From assembly GCA_900642245.1 (NCBI GenBank), contig CAAAJI010000002.1, positions 499,070 through 563,069 of the forward strand: a stretch of 64,000 nt of DNA. The letters run 5' to 3'. The notes under the pieces were generated by a model. It saw only the letters and a list, made by a program, of their open reading frames with translations, ran no database searches and was not told the origin of the DNA. The DNA comes from Fragilaria radians (Eukaryota > Bacillariophyta > Fragilariophyceae > Fragilariales > Fragilariaceae). Made by a program: the position numbers and the translations under genes. Shown piece after piece: positions 1 to 8,707 of the stretch (its first letter is position 1; each line of letters starts with the position of its first letter).

Positions 1-2385
1 AAGATCTGTTTCCTCAATTTAAAGGATTAGTTTTATTTTTTTCATTGTTTTGAAGGAATTTCATGTAGTTGCAGATTAATATTGCAATTAGACCTATCCA
101 CATTTCAATAGCATTTGAATGACAATTGTGTTAAATATTCTAAAGTTTACAACTGAAAGTCTTGACAACATTCTTGTTCATAATTCTGGATGAAAGTAGT
201 CTGGAATTATTATTTTACTAAAATCAGGTACCGATTGAATTAGCTACATCCCTATTGATTTTAGTTGCTCCCTGTGTAATCTCCGTACTCGTACTCGATC
301 ACTTTCTCTAGTATTACTGTACTAACAAAACGCACAAGGATTAAGGGGTAGCAACGGCCAGATAGGATGTGAAACTTTTTCAGTAGTGTAGACTAGTAGT
401 CAGTGCTTGCTGAGTTAACTACTTTACAACAGAATGTATCGTTGAATTTTTACATTTCCAGCAATAATTATGACAAAGATTTTTATTATTGTTATTTATA
501 AACCTAGAATTTGCAGGTCATACAATGATGCATGACAAATATTCAAGTTTTACTACTAAACCTGACATATCATTGGTATCTGTCCCAGTTGCATTCAACA
601 TCACAGAACTTAAAATATATCTTACCATTGATTTAGCATGGACATTAGGAAGGTGTAAAGGTAGTAATTTCATTTTTTTCTATTAAAACTATGGTTTAAA
701 GACATATTCTAGCTTTTTCTTGCGCTTTTGTTGTAGAAGTAATTGGTGCTACTGTCATTGGAACATCAAAGATTGTCGATGAAAAAATCAAAATAAAGCT
801 GTTGGTGCAAAGTCATTATAATTGTTTTGTTTACTTTGTAAAATGCTCTCTTTACTTATTGACAGCATAAAAATGAGACAGATGAAAAATTAATACAATT
901 AGAATCATCCCAATGATACAACAAAAGAATTGATCCTATGATTAATGTCTTTTAAACCAGTTATAATAAGACTTAAGATTAAGTGGCACAAAAGATCTTT
1001 TTTCTCAATCTAAAGGAATAGTGGTATTTATTTTTTCTCAATTGTGTTGAATATTCTACAGTTTACAACGGAAAGTCTTGACAACATTCTAGTTTATAAT
1101 TCTGGATGAATGAATGATGGCAACACAATTTTTAAATCATGTACGGTTTGAATTAGCTATATCCCTATTGATTTTAGTTGCTCTCCTTCTGTACTCGTAC
1201 TCGATCACTTTCTCGAGTATTACTTTAGCAGAACGCACAAGGGTTAAGGGGTAGCACAGATGTGAAACTTTTTTAGTATTACGACTAGACAGTTCAAAGG
1301 AAAATGCCAAAACTGCGGCAAATTAGGTCACAAGTCAGCACAGTGCAAGTTGTGGTTTTAGAAGTTATATAACATTTTGAATTTCCATTCAAATATTTCC
1401 AAAAATAATCTTGAAATGGGTTCTCATGAATGCAATTAGAATTTGCAGGTCGTGCAATTTAATCCATGATACAATATTTGAGTCTTTGTATCTTCAATTG
1501 TTTCCAACATTACAGAACGGTCTCTGTGATTATGTAAGCTATACCATTGATTTAGCATTGCCATTAGGAAAGTGTAAAGTTAGACATTTCACTTTTTATC
1601 CTACTTTTGCTATGGCTTAAAATTATATTTTAGCTTTTTTGTGTGCTTTTGTTGTAGAAGTCATTGCTGCTGCTGTTATTGGAACGTCAAGGATTGTTGC
1701 TGTTGCTGCAGAGTAAAAGCACGTAGTGGGAAAATCAAAATGATGATGTTGTTGTTACAAAGTCAGTATAATTTTTCTGTTAACTTTAATTCTGTAAATT
1801 CTTTATTTCTATGAAAGTTTAAGAATTGAGACAAACAAAGTATTTTTGTATGAGTGGTCATTCCAACATACAGCAATATTATTCATCCATGTGATTAATT
1901 TTAATTAAACCAGTAATAATTAAACTTTAGATTAAGATGCATAAAACATCTTTTTCCTCAATTTAAAGTAATATGGTCATTTTAATTGTAGATAAAAATC
2001 GCAATAAGAGTTATTTACTATGGACTGCGAGGATAATTTCAATAGCAGTTGCATGGCAAATGCTTCATATATTCTTTATTTTACAACTGAAAGTCTCGAC
2101 AACACTTTAGTTTATAATTTTGGATGAATATAAAATGGAATTGTTATTTTGCGACCCAATAAATTAAGCGATAATTTACAAAATTTATCGTTGTTGAATT
2201 AGCTATATCCCTAGCATTTTAGGCTCGCCTGATTACTCGTACTCGATCACTTAGTCGAGTATTCAATTGAAATCGATAACGTAGAAGGGTTAATGGTTAA
2301 TGTTAGTGACTCCGATAACATCTGTCCTAGAAGAGCCGGCTGACGGCCAGATCGGATATGAAACTTTTTTAGTAGTTTAGAATAG
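1..2385 (+). repeat. Tandem array of a 0.9-1.1 kb AT-rich repeat (long repeat, copies A-C)
   Basis: Three head-to-tail copies: a partial one (1-391, cut by the window edge), one about 392-1288, and one about 1291-2385. Shared landmarks recur in the same order: a GAATTTGCAGGTC block, AAACCAGTTATAAT, AAAGATCTTTTT, TTTACAACTGAAAGTC, AATTAGCTATATCCCTA, a TACTCG/CGAGTA inverted motif, AAGGGTTAAGGGGTAGCA, and a terminal GTGAAACTTTTTTAGTAG. Further copies lie at 12250-12758 and 46197-47655 (minus) and 33077-34004 (plus). No long open frame is conserved between copies. It could be a non-autonomous element or a retroelement terminal region; the class is not settled. Confidence 0.85.
1291..1361 (+). 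mobile_element. Retroelement Gag zinc-knuckle remnant (CCHC)
   Basis: The frame starting at 1291 reads a short basic peptide with a perfect Cys-X2-Cys-X4-His-X4-Cys knuckle. The Cys codons are at 1305, 1314 and 1344 and the His codon at 1329. A stop follows at about 1359. This spacing is the nucleocapsid knuckle of Copia/Gypsy Gag. It lies exactly at the junction between two copies of the long repeat, where the other copies carry a different sequence. It is too short to be functional; I read it as a piece of Gag left by rearrangement or insertion. Confidence 0.7.
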
Positions 2386-2571
2386 ATAGATGTGGTAGGC
2401 TAATTTTTGCCAAATAAAATTAAAAAACCCTATCCTATCGTGCTTTGTTTTCAGGGTTACAAAAACCTTGAACCCCAAGTCTTATTCTACTTGTCATGAT
2501 ACCAAGGTTCGTCGCCGGATTGATGGCATCAAGGAAAGATACCTTCAGTCAAAATCGTTTGTTTTGATGTC

Positions 2572-3177
2572 ATGGAAGATTCGAATGACTCACAGTTATC
2601 GCTGAGACAGCAGGATAACAATCCCTACGCATTTCATGTTGCATCCGCACTTAAGGAAAAAGTATTGTTAGAATTAGAAGAAGAGGAAGCTAGGTTACAG
2701 GAAGAGTTGTCATTCTTTCGTGCGATCAAAATCATTTCGGTATCACAAACTAGAATTTTAGCCGAAGCCACTCTCGATGATGAGGGATACGAACAACACA
2801 ATGGAGTCGATAGATGGAGGGTAAATTTTTTCGAACCCAAGAATAGAATGGTTGATAAGTCCCCTATAGGAGATTTGAGATGTGCGGAATTACAAGTCGG
2901 CGGTGTCATACATTTGCATTTGATCCAATCGGAATATCAAGCGCATGCCGAAGCCTATGACGCAGATTCGATGTCTATAGAAGTGAGATCATACTACGCA
3001 TATCATGAAATTGTCTTCCTTGTGTCTCCAGTAGATAGTGAATTCTTCCATGCTCTACGGACGATCGATCCTGAACAATTGTTGGAAAAGATGATTCAGG
3101 TTCTTTCTTTGAGAACTCCTGTTGTGACTGTAGAGTTTAAACATATACTCTTTTCTACCTCTAGCTCCCCCACGTAA
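2572..3177 (+). CDS. Hypothetical protein (201 aa), function unknown
   Basis: A single uninterrupted frame from an ATG at 2572, preceded by the end of the long repeat about 190 bp upstream. Residues about 25-45 are Glu/Leu-rich and may form a coiled coil. The rest is a mixed acidic/hydrophobic sequence that could be a small globular alpha/beta domain. I see no signal peptide, membrane segment, zinc site or catalytic motif, and I do not recognise the family. It is convergent with the threonine aldolase gene, whose stop lies about 220 bp away. Evidence that it is real: its length, codon usage resembling the neighbouring genes, and position. The antisense frame is shorter and less protein-like. 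Confidence 0.65.
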   Translation: MEDSNDSQLSLRQQDNNPYAFHVASALKEKVLLELEEEEARLQEELSFFRAIKIISVSQTRILAEATLDDEGYEQHNGVDRWRVNFFEPKNRMVDKSPIGDLRCAELQVGGVIHLHLIQSEYQAHAEAYDADSMSIEVRSYYAYHEIVFLVSPVDSEFFHALRTIDPEQLLEKMIQVLSLRTPVVTVEFKHILFSTSSSPT

Positions 3178-3401
3178 TGCACTTTTATCCGTCGGATTGA
3201 AATATATCTTTAAGCCATTGATTAGCTGGACATATATAGCATGTGACTTAAACAAATGTTAAATATTGATACTTCCATCCAATGTCTCCATCATTCTTGT
3301 GCTACAAATAGGAACTTTCAGCAATTCAGGAAATAGGAAAATTAAGGTTGCTATAAAGCATGGTTCCAGAGCCAAACGTCTCTTAAGCTTCGTAGACGGC
3401 A

Positions 3402-4766
3402 TTAATCTAGTTCATTGCTCAAGGCTTGCCAAGCGGAAAGAAATACATCATCCGGAATGTTTCCATTCTCAGAACCCATTGTCCATTCAAAAGTGGATCG
3501 ATATCCTGCAAGGTAGGCAGGTTCTGTGTCCGGGATATTTCTAACACGAGTTAAAACCCGAATACGTTTACCCGTTTTCTGAAACACTCGATCGACAGCA
3601 GCCAATACGTCATCTGCATCATATTGAAAGTACCCGTGGACCATATTGACTTCCGGAATTTCAGGATCAAAGGATACGAGATTCATAGTGCTAATTTTTG
3701 AGACAAGTCGAGAAAGCTTGAGATGTTTTTCTAGGAAAGTCAAATTGTTTCCATCTTGATTGACCCATTGCGATCGATATCCTGACCAAGCAGAGACTGC
3801 ATAGGGCAAGAGAGTATATATATTACCACCAAATCGACGAAGCCATACTCGAGCTTCTTCACAGAATTCATTGTCTCCAATTAACATTGCCCCAGCAACT
3901 CCTCCTAGTCCTTTATAGAACGATACATACACCGAGTCAAATACAGATACTAATTGTTGTAACGAATATGAATTGTTCGATGGACAGCATGTATCGGATG
4001 ATTGACTTGAGCTGGAAGTTTGATCATAATATGTTGCTGCTGCTTCCCATAAACGCGCACCGTCACAATGGAAGCGAACTCCATGCTCTGTACACCATTT
4101 TTTCATATGAATCAAATCTTCCATAGACGAGCATTTTCCACCTAACTCACGATGAGGAATCTCAACAATAAGAGTCGATATGGAACCATAGTTCTGGTGA
4201 ATTTGAGGAATTTCTTCCAGGTCTTTCCAGGACATGGCAGGAATGCTGTACCCATTTTGGGATATACGTTTCTTCGTATTAACAACAATAGGCTCCATGT
4301 TCAGCAAATGATGGTAAGCATCGGACTCGTGTAAAAGTAAATGACTAGAATGATGGCAAAGAAACATCCGTTTATTGATGCATCCGATGTCTTCGTGTTG
4401 TTTCCTCCTACTACCATGGATCAGAAGTGCTATAGACTGTGCCATAACACCGGAAGGAAGGAACACTGCATCCTCCTTTCCCAATTCGGCTGCAACTTCA
4501 GCTTCAAACCTACGAAGGTATGAGGACTGAGAGTCAAGATGAAAGTCTCCATATACGTCCCATTGGGATATATTCAAGTTCGAACATGCATCTTGAAGTC
4601 GTCCTAGGGTCTCGGCTGGTTTCGATTCGGGATGTTGATTCTGCAAATTCAGGACTTTCACGCTAGCGAAGGAATTTATGGAATCTGAAGAATATGGTAT
4701 TGGACTAACTAAAGAATGCATCAAGTGCAGGGATCCAAGGACAAGGATGGCCTGAAAATTCCACAT
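3402..4766 (-). CDS. Threonine aldolase family PLP enzyme
   Basis: A 454-residue intact frame. It has the fold-type I, beta-eliminating lyase/threonine aldolase pattern: FLPSGVMAQS at about 103-112, where cofactor phosphate-binding residues lie; a His-rich CHHSSHLLLHES stretch at about 138-149, near the His that stacks on PLP; HCDGARLWEA at about 233-242, holding the Asp that contacts the pyridine nitrogen; and SFYKGLGG at about 282-289, with Lys285 as the Schiff-base lysine. The family cleaves L-threonine or L-allo-threonine to glycine and acetaldehyde. A hydrophobic N-terminus (residues 5-20) followed by about 40 residues before the catalytic domain suggests a signal peptide or organelle targeting. 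The HCDGAR variant and the Ser-rich insert near residues 250-266 differ from the commonest versions, so the exact substrate is uncertain. Confidence 0.9.
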   Translation of the reverse strand: MWNFQAILVLGSLHLMHSLVSPIPYSSDSINSFASVKVLNLQNQHPESKPAETLGRLQDACSNLNISQWDVYGDFHLDSQSSYLRRFEAEVAAELGKEDAVFLPSGVMAQSIALLIHGSRRKQHEDIGCINKRMFLCHHSSHLLLHESDAYHHLLNMEPIVVNTKKRISQNGYSIPAMSWKDLEEIPQIHQNYGSISTLIVEIPHRELGGKCSSMEDLIHMKKWCTEHGVRFHCDGARLWEAAATYYDQTSSSSQSSDTCCPSNNSYSLQQLVSVFDSVYVSFYKGLGGVAGAMLIGDNEFCEEARVWLRRFGGNIYTLLPYAVSAWSGYRSQWVNQDGNNLTFLEKHLKLSRLVSKISTMNLVSFDPEIPEVNMVHGYFQYDADDVLAAVDRVFQKTGKRIRVLTRVRNIPDTEPAYLAGYRSTFEWTMGSENGNIPDDVFLSAWQALSNELD

Positions 4767-4911
4767 GGATGATATATATCTTTAGGAGTCACAAAATATA
4801 ATGAAAAAATATTCCGTAGAAAAAATGTATCCTAGTTAATTGAATAGAATACGTTTCGGCTTTCGACAGTATTTTTTTGATAAATCCTACAATTATTTTT
4901 GAATTTCGACG

Positions 4912-6429
4912 TCACTTTTTTCTTCCCTTTCGTTTTTTTCGCTTTTTCTCGCCCTTTTCGTTTGGAAGACTAGTTGGAGACAAATCAATCGTCTCATCTC
5001 CTGAGATGGCCAACATCGAGAGTGAGTCTTCTAAACTTTCTAGAGTTTCACCAATGGGATAGGTATTGTTATGACACGATTGTAAGACAGACTCAACCTT
5101 TCGTAGGTATTCTTTTTGTGTCGGTATCTCTATTTGCACTGACATTGCGAATATGACAACATTCAGGTCATGTTGTCCTTCTTGTTGATCGTCAGAGCTC
5201 GAAATAAAGACTGTTTCAAACACTGACTTGATTCGAGTGGTTGCCATCGATAACATCTCCGTGTTTCGAGCAGATACATTCAAGACAAGAACTCCATTTG
5301 GCCGCAAGAAATTCTTGAGAGTAGAGAGATAAGCGATTTCCAAAAATGCTTGAGGGGGGCAAGACATACCGATGGAATTATCCTTGGAATCCACATCTAT
5401 CACTATGAAATCAAATAATGTGGTGGTGTCGCCGAAAATACTTGTTGTCGAATCCTGTTCTCCTACTTTTAAGCCATCATCAATATGCACAATTATTTTT
5501 TTCGAATTCTTGGAATCAAATCCAAAGTAACTTTCAGCAACATTTACAACATCAGGATCCAATTCAATAACATGAAGGACATTGTTGATCAAGACATGTT
5601 GCAAAAAATTGACCAAACCGGCACCACCGAGTCCAATGACAAGACCAGATGATTCCTCATTTGCTGTCAAAGAAAAGTGTATGATGCCGCCACACATAAT
5701 TTTGTGATAGTCAAAGGCTAGGTAAGTCTTGTCAATGATGTCAGTGTTTTCGAGAATTGCCACTTCGGATTGAATGAGAAAAGGATTGTCCATAAAATAC
5801 AATCGACGGAGCATGCGGCCTTCCACTTTGACCTGCTCTATAATATACTTTCCAGATAACGCCGATTCACCTTCAGCCACGATATTTCTCGATCCAACAC
5901 CGTCAATCGCCATAAAGGGTATCGTCGGATTCTCTGAAATTCTAGTTATTTTCATCGACGGCACATCCTTTCGAGCTGTTTGAAGAAATCGTCCCTGTTG
6001 TGCAATTATCTGTACAACGAAAGTTAGCTCATCCTGAATGGATTGAGAACTTGTGAAAGTATGATGTTGTTCTCTTCGTCCCAACGCTACAGCGACCAAT
6101 CGTGCACACTGAGCAGATGATGCCAATGCCTCTAGTCCCCGTCGAGTCGCGAAAAGGAATTCAGATTCTCGTCCGGCTGGAATTATGATAACGGCTGTCG
6201 GATACACAACCGAGTCACCCGAAATGTGATCGATTACAGTTAATCGAAATCGAAAATTGTCTAATGGCGTCGTGATAGGAATTGTGTTTCCACCTTCTTC
6301 TTGTGCATAAATGTATATCTGGTCAAATCGACAAGGATCCCATTTGGAGAACACTGTGGGATCAATAGGGGGATACACAAATAGGGGTATTTCATCCGGA
6401 GTAGTCCTGACTGCCTGTGGTACAACCAT
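4912..6429 (-). CDS. METTL13-like (eEF1A-KNMT C-terminal type) methyltransferase
   Basis: The protein resembles the C-terminal half of METTL13, a SAM-dependent enzyme whose C-terminal domain methylates the N-terminus of eEF1A. Supporting segments: PAGRESEFLFATRRG in the pre-domain; VIGLGGAGL (SAM motif I, near residue 265); an acidic VIELDPDVV after it; and FIVIDVDSKD followed by GMSCPPQAFLE, which is highly characteristic. The C-terminus is a Lys/Arg-rich tail. The separate N-terminal methyltransferase domain of animal METTL13 is absent. The open frame extends to 6483 without an ATG, so I chose the first in-frame ATG at 6429; an upstream exon is possible. Identification is from remembered family motifs. 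The enzymatic target is inferred. Confidence 0.82.
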   Translation of the reverse strand: MVVPQAVRTTPDEIPLFVYPPIDPTVFSKWDPCRFDQIYIYAQEEGGNTIPITTPLDNFRFRLTVIDHISGDSVVYPTAVIIIPAGRESEFLFATRRGLEALASSAQCARLVAVALGRREQHHTFTSSQSIQDELTFVVQIIAQQGRFLQTARKDVPSMKITRISENPTIPFMAIDGVGSRNIVAEGESALSGKYIIEQVKVEGRMLRRLYFMDNPFLIQSEVAILENTDIIDKTYLAFDYHKIMCGGIIHFSLTANEESSGLVIGLGGAGLVNFLQHVLINNVLHVIELDPDVVNVAESYFGFDSKNSKKIIVHIDDGLKVGEQDSTTSIFGDTTTLFDFIVIDVDSKDNSIGMSCPPQAFLEIAYLSTLKNFLRPNGVLVLNVSARNTEMLSMATTRIKSVFETVFISSSDDQQEGQHDLNVVIFAMSVQIEIPTQKEYLRKVESVLQSCHNNTYPIGETLESLEDSLSMLAISGDETIDLSPTSLPNEKGEKKRKKRKGRKK

Positions 6430-6483
6430 CGTAGACACCCGACGAGATGCCACACAACACAATTGCGGTACTGTACTCCCCAA

Positions 6484-6616
6484 TGTATTACTCGAAATAG
6501 CAGTAGTTTCTTGTCCATAGAAGAATAGTAATAAATAAAACTAACAACGCAGACATATCACTCATTATCATTATAAAAAAAACAAAGAAAATAACCACCT
6601 CAACAGCAACTCAAAT
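6484..6616. other. Short AT-rich spacer before the tandem repeat
   Basis: Contains only the 5' flank of the methyltransferase gene; no recognisable gene. Confidence 0.5.
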
Positions 6617-7104
6617 AATGATGCATTGGAGGCCAATTCTAAAATTAAACATATTCATGAAATCTTTCAAATCCTTGATGGAAAAGTAAAATCTAATGAA
6701 ATCATCAAAGAATTTTGTATTCCAGGACTCAATGGCAACAACACCTAGACCAATCATTTATAATAGATAGAGGGACTACCGGTGTTTTTGATGATGCACC
6801 AGAGGCTAATTCTGAAAATAATCATATCCAATCTTTCAAATCCTCAACAGAAAAGTGAAATCTAATGAAATCATCAAAGAATTTTGTATTCATGGACTCA
6901 CTGACAACAAGACCAAGATCACTCATTTGCTATTGGGATTATAGATAGAGGAACTACCAGTGTTTTTGATGATGCACCGGAGGCCAATTCTGAAATTAAT
7001 CATATCCAAGAAATCTTTCAAATCCTCAACAGAAAAGTAAAATCTAATGAAATCATCAAAGAATTTCGTATTCAAGGACTCACTGACAACAAGACCAAGA
7101 TCAC
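6617..7104 (+). repeat. Tandem repeat, unit about 173-178 bp, at least three copies
   Basis: Unit starts are at 6617, 6790 and 6968; each opens with a GATGATGCACCGGAGG-type sequence and contains AATCTAATGAAATCATCAAA. Unit 3 departs from the consensus after about 7104 and runs into the assembly gap. Part of the unit (7764-7809) reappears beyond the gap, so the array probably spans it. Units 1 and 3 share an open frame through most of their length (KVKSNEIIKEF is common to both), while unit 2 has a 4-nt deletion. This suggests the unit was once a coding exon. I do not recognise the protein. Confidence 0.85.
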
Positions 7105-7184
7105 TCTGCTCTACAGTAGACTTAAAACTATATCAAGGCGATATTACAATCTAATTTATTTTTCCTTTTTTTTGGCTTTGGTTG

Positions 7185-7763
7185 NNNNNNNNNNNNNNNN
7201 NNNNNNNNNNNNNNNNNNNNNNNNNNNNNNNNNNNNNNNNNNNNNNNNNNNNNNNNNNNNNNNNNNNNNNNNNNNNNNNNNNNNNNNNNNNNNNNNNNNN
7301 NNNNNNNNNNNNNNNNNNNNNNNNNNNNNNNNNNNNNNNNNNNNNNNNNNNNNNNNNNNNNNNNNNNNNNNNNNNNNNNNNNNNNNNNNNNNNNNNNNNN
7401 NNNNNNNNNNNNNNNNNNNNNNNNNNNNNNNNNNNNNNNNNNNNNNNNNNNNNNNNNNNNNNNNNNNNNNNNNNNNNNNNNNNNNNNNNNNNNNNNNNNN
7501 NNNNNNNNNNNNNNNNNNNNNNNNNNNNNNNNNNNNNNNNNNNNNNNNNNNNNNNNNNNNNNNNNNNNNNNNNNNNNNNNNNNNNNNNNNNNNNNNNNNN
7601 NNNNNNNNNNNNNNNNNNNNNNNNNNNNNNNNNNNNNNNNNNNNNNNNNNNNNNNNNNNNNNNNNNNNNNNNNNNNNNNNNNNNNNNNNNNNNNNNNNNN
7701 NNNNNNNNNNNNNNNNNNNNNNNNNNNNNNNNNNNNNNNNNNNNNNNNNNNNNNNNNNNNNNN
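7185..7763. other. Assembly gap (579 N)
   Basis: A run of N inside the tandem repeat. Repeat sequence on both sides suggests the gap is a repeat collapse. Confidence 0.99.
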
Positions 7764-7809
7764 ACACTCATTTGCTGTTGAGATTATAGATAGAGGGACT
7801 ACCAGTGTT
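7764..7809 (+). repeat. Partial tandem-repeat unit after the gap
   Basis: This segment carries ATAGATAGAGGGACTACC, matching the distal part of the units before the gap. It ends at the GTGTTT that precedes each unit start, where the sequence changes to unrelated DNA. Confidence 0.8.
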
Positions 7810-8330
7810 TAAAATAGTTGTTGGGAAATTTGGGATCATAAACAATATTTTGACCACAATAACTTGTCACATGTTCTTCAGCATTCTGACTATTGAGCTG
7901 GCCATATTGCTTGATACGACTTCTGCTACTTCCCCTTGAGCCAGGAGTGATATTGCCTTTGTCAGCTAGCAAATCTGAAGTTACAGCTGTGTCAAGCAAA
8001 GCACATTTGGATTGATGAATCTGGCTTGATTTTATATCAAATTTATTTGGTTGTGATGCAGTGGCTGAGAACATAGAATGCATAATCCATTGGTTGGTCA
8101 GGATTGAAGCAATTTGGGGTAGTAGAGAAAATCAATTTGAGTAATGTTTGCTTCTGCTGTATTGCATGCAGTGCAGCTGTCTGAAAAATATTATCTAGGG
8201 CTTGCATATTTGCAACAGCTGCCATGATGCAAATTGTATGGCTGACTCTCTCAAGATAATGGTTGATCAATAAAGTTTTTTGATAATGTCCATGTTGCTG
8301 TTTCATGGAATAATCTGCGTAGCTATACAA
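7799..8330 (-). pseudogene. Two overlapping open frames of unknown origin, possibly one frameshifted gene
   Basis: On the minus strand an open segment from 8330 to 8043 overlaps a second in another frame from 8083 to 7799, which would be explained by one frameshift near 8060. Neither peptide matches a family I know. The first is rich in His, Gln and Ala, the second in Ser, Asn and Gln. The position, touching a repeat and a gap and next to a damaged gene, makes a mobile-element remnant plausible. It could also be chance open sequence. Confidence 0.3.
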
Positions 8331-8707
8331 AGAGGAAGCATGTAAGATTCTAGCTGGATCTACTTAACCTAATCTGATCTAAACAGCAAGAGAGCAAATT
8401 ACATACTAGTTCCTTTGGGAGCAAGCTAATATAAAGGAAATATAGAGTGACAATATAAAACCATATTAGGGACAAATATATGAGACATTGTAAAACAAAG
8501 AAGTGTCATAAACAAAGATAGTTTCTGAATGAGCTGCAGTTGTACTTCAAGAGAAGGGTTTTGAAAGGAGATCAGCATTAGTGTTGTATGAAATTATGTG
8601 TATTCCCTCTACACATATGGAAATGCTCAATAATAGATATTTCCCCAACTTAGTTGGCAAAGCTGGGAAAGAAACAGTATTAAGACATCTGGATAACATT
8701 ATTTGTG
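8331..8707. other. Intergenic, no gene seen
   Basis: AT-rich spacer downstream of the AAA ATPase gene. No coding or RNA feature is recognisable. Confidence 0.5.
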
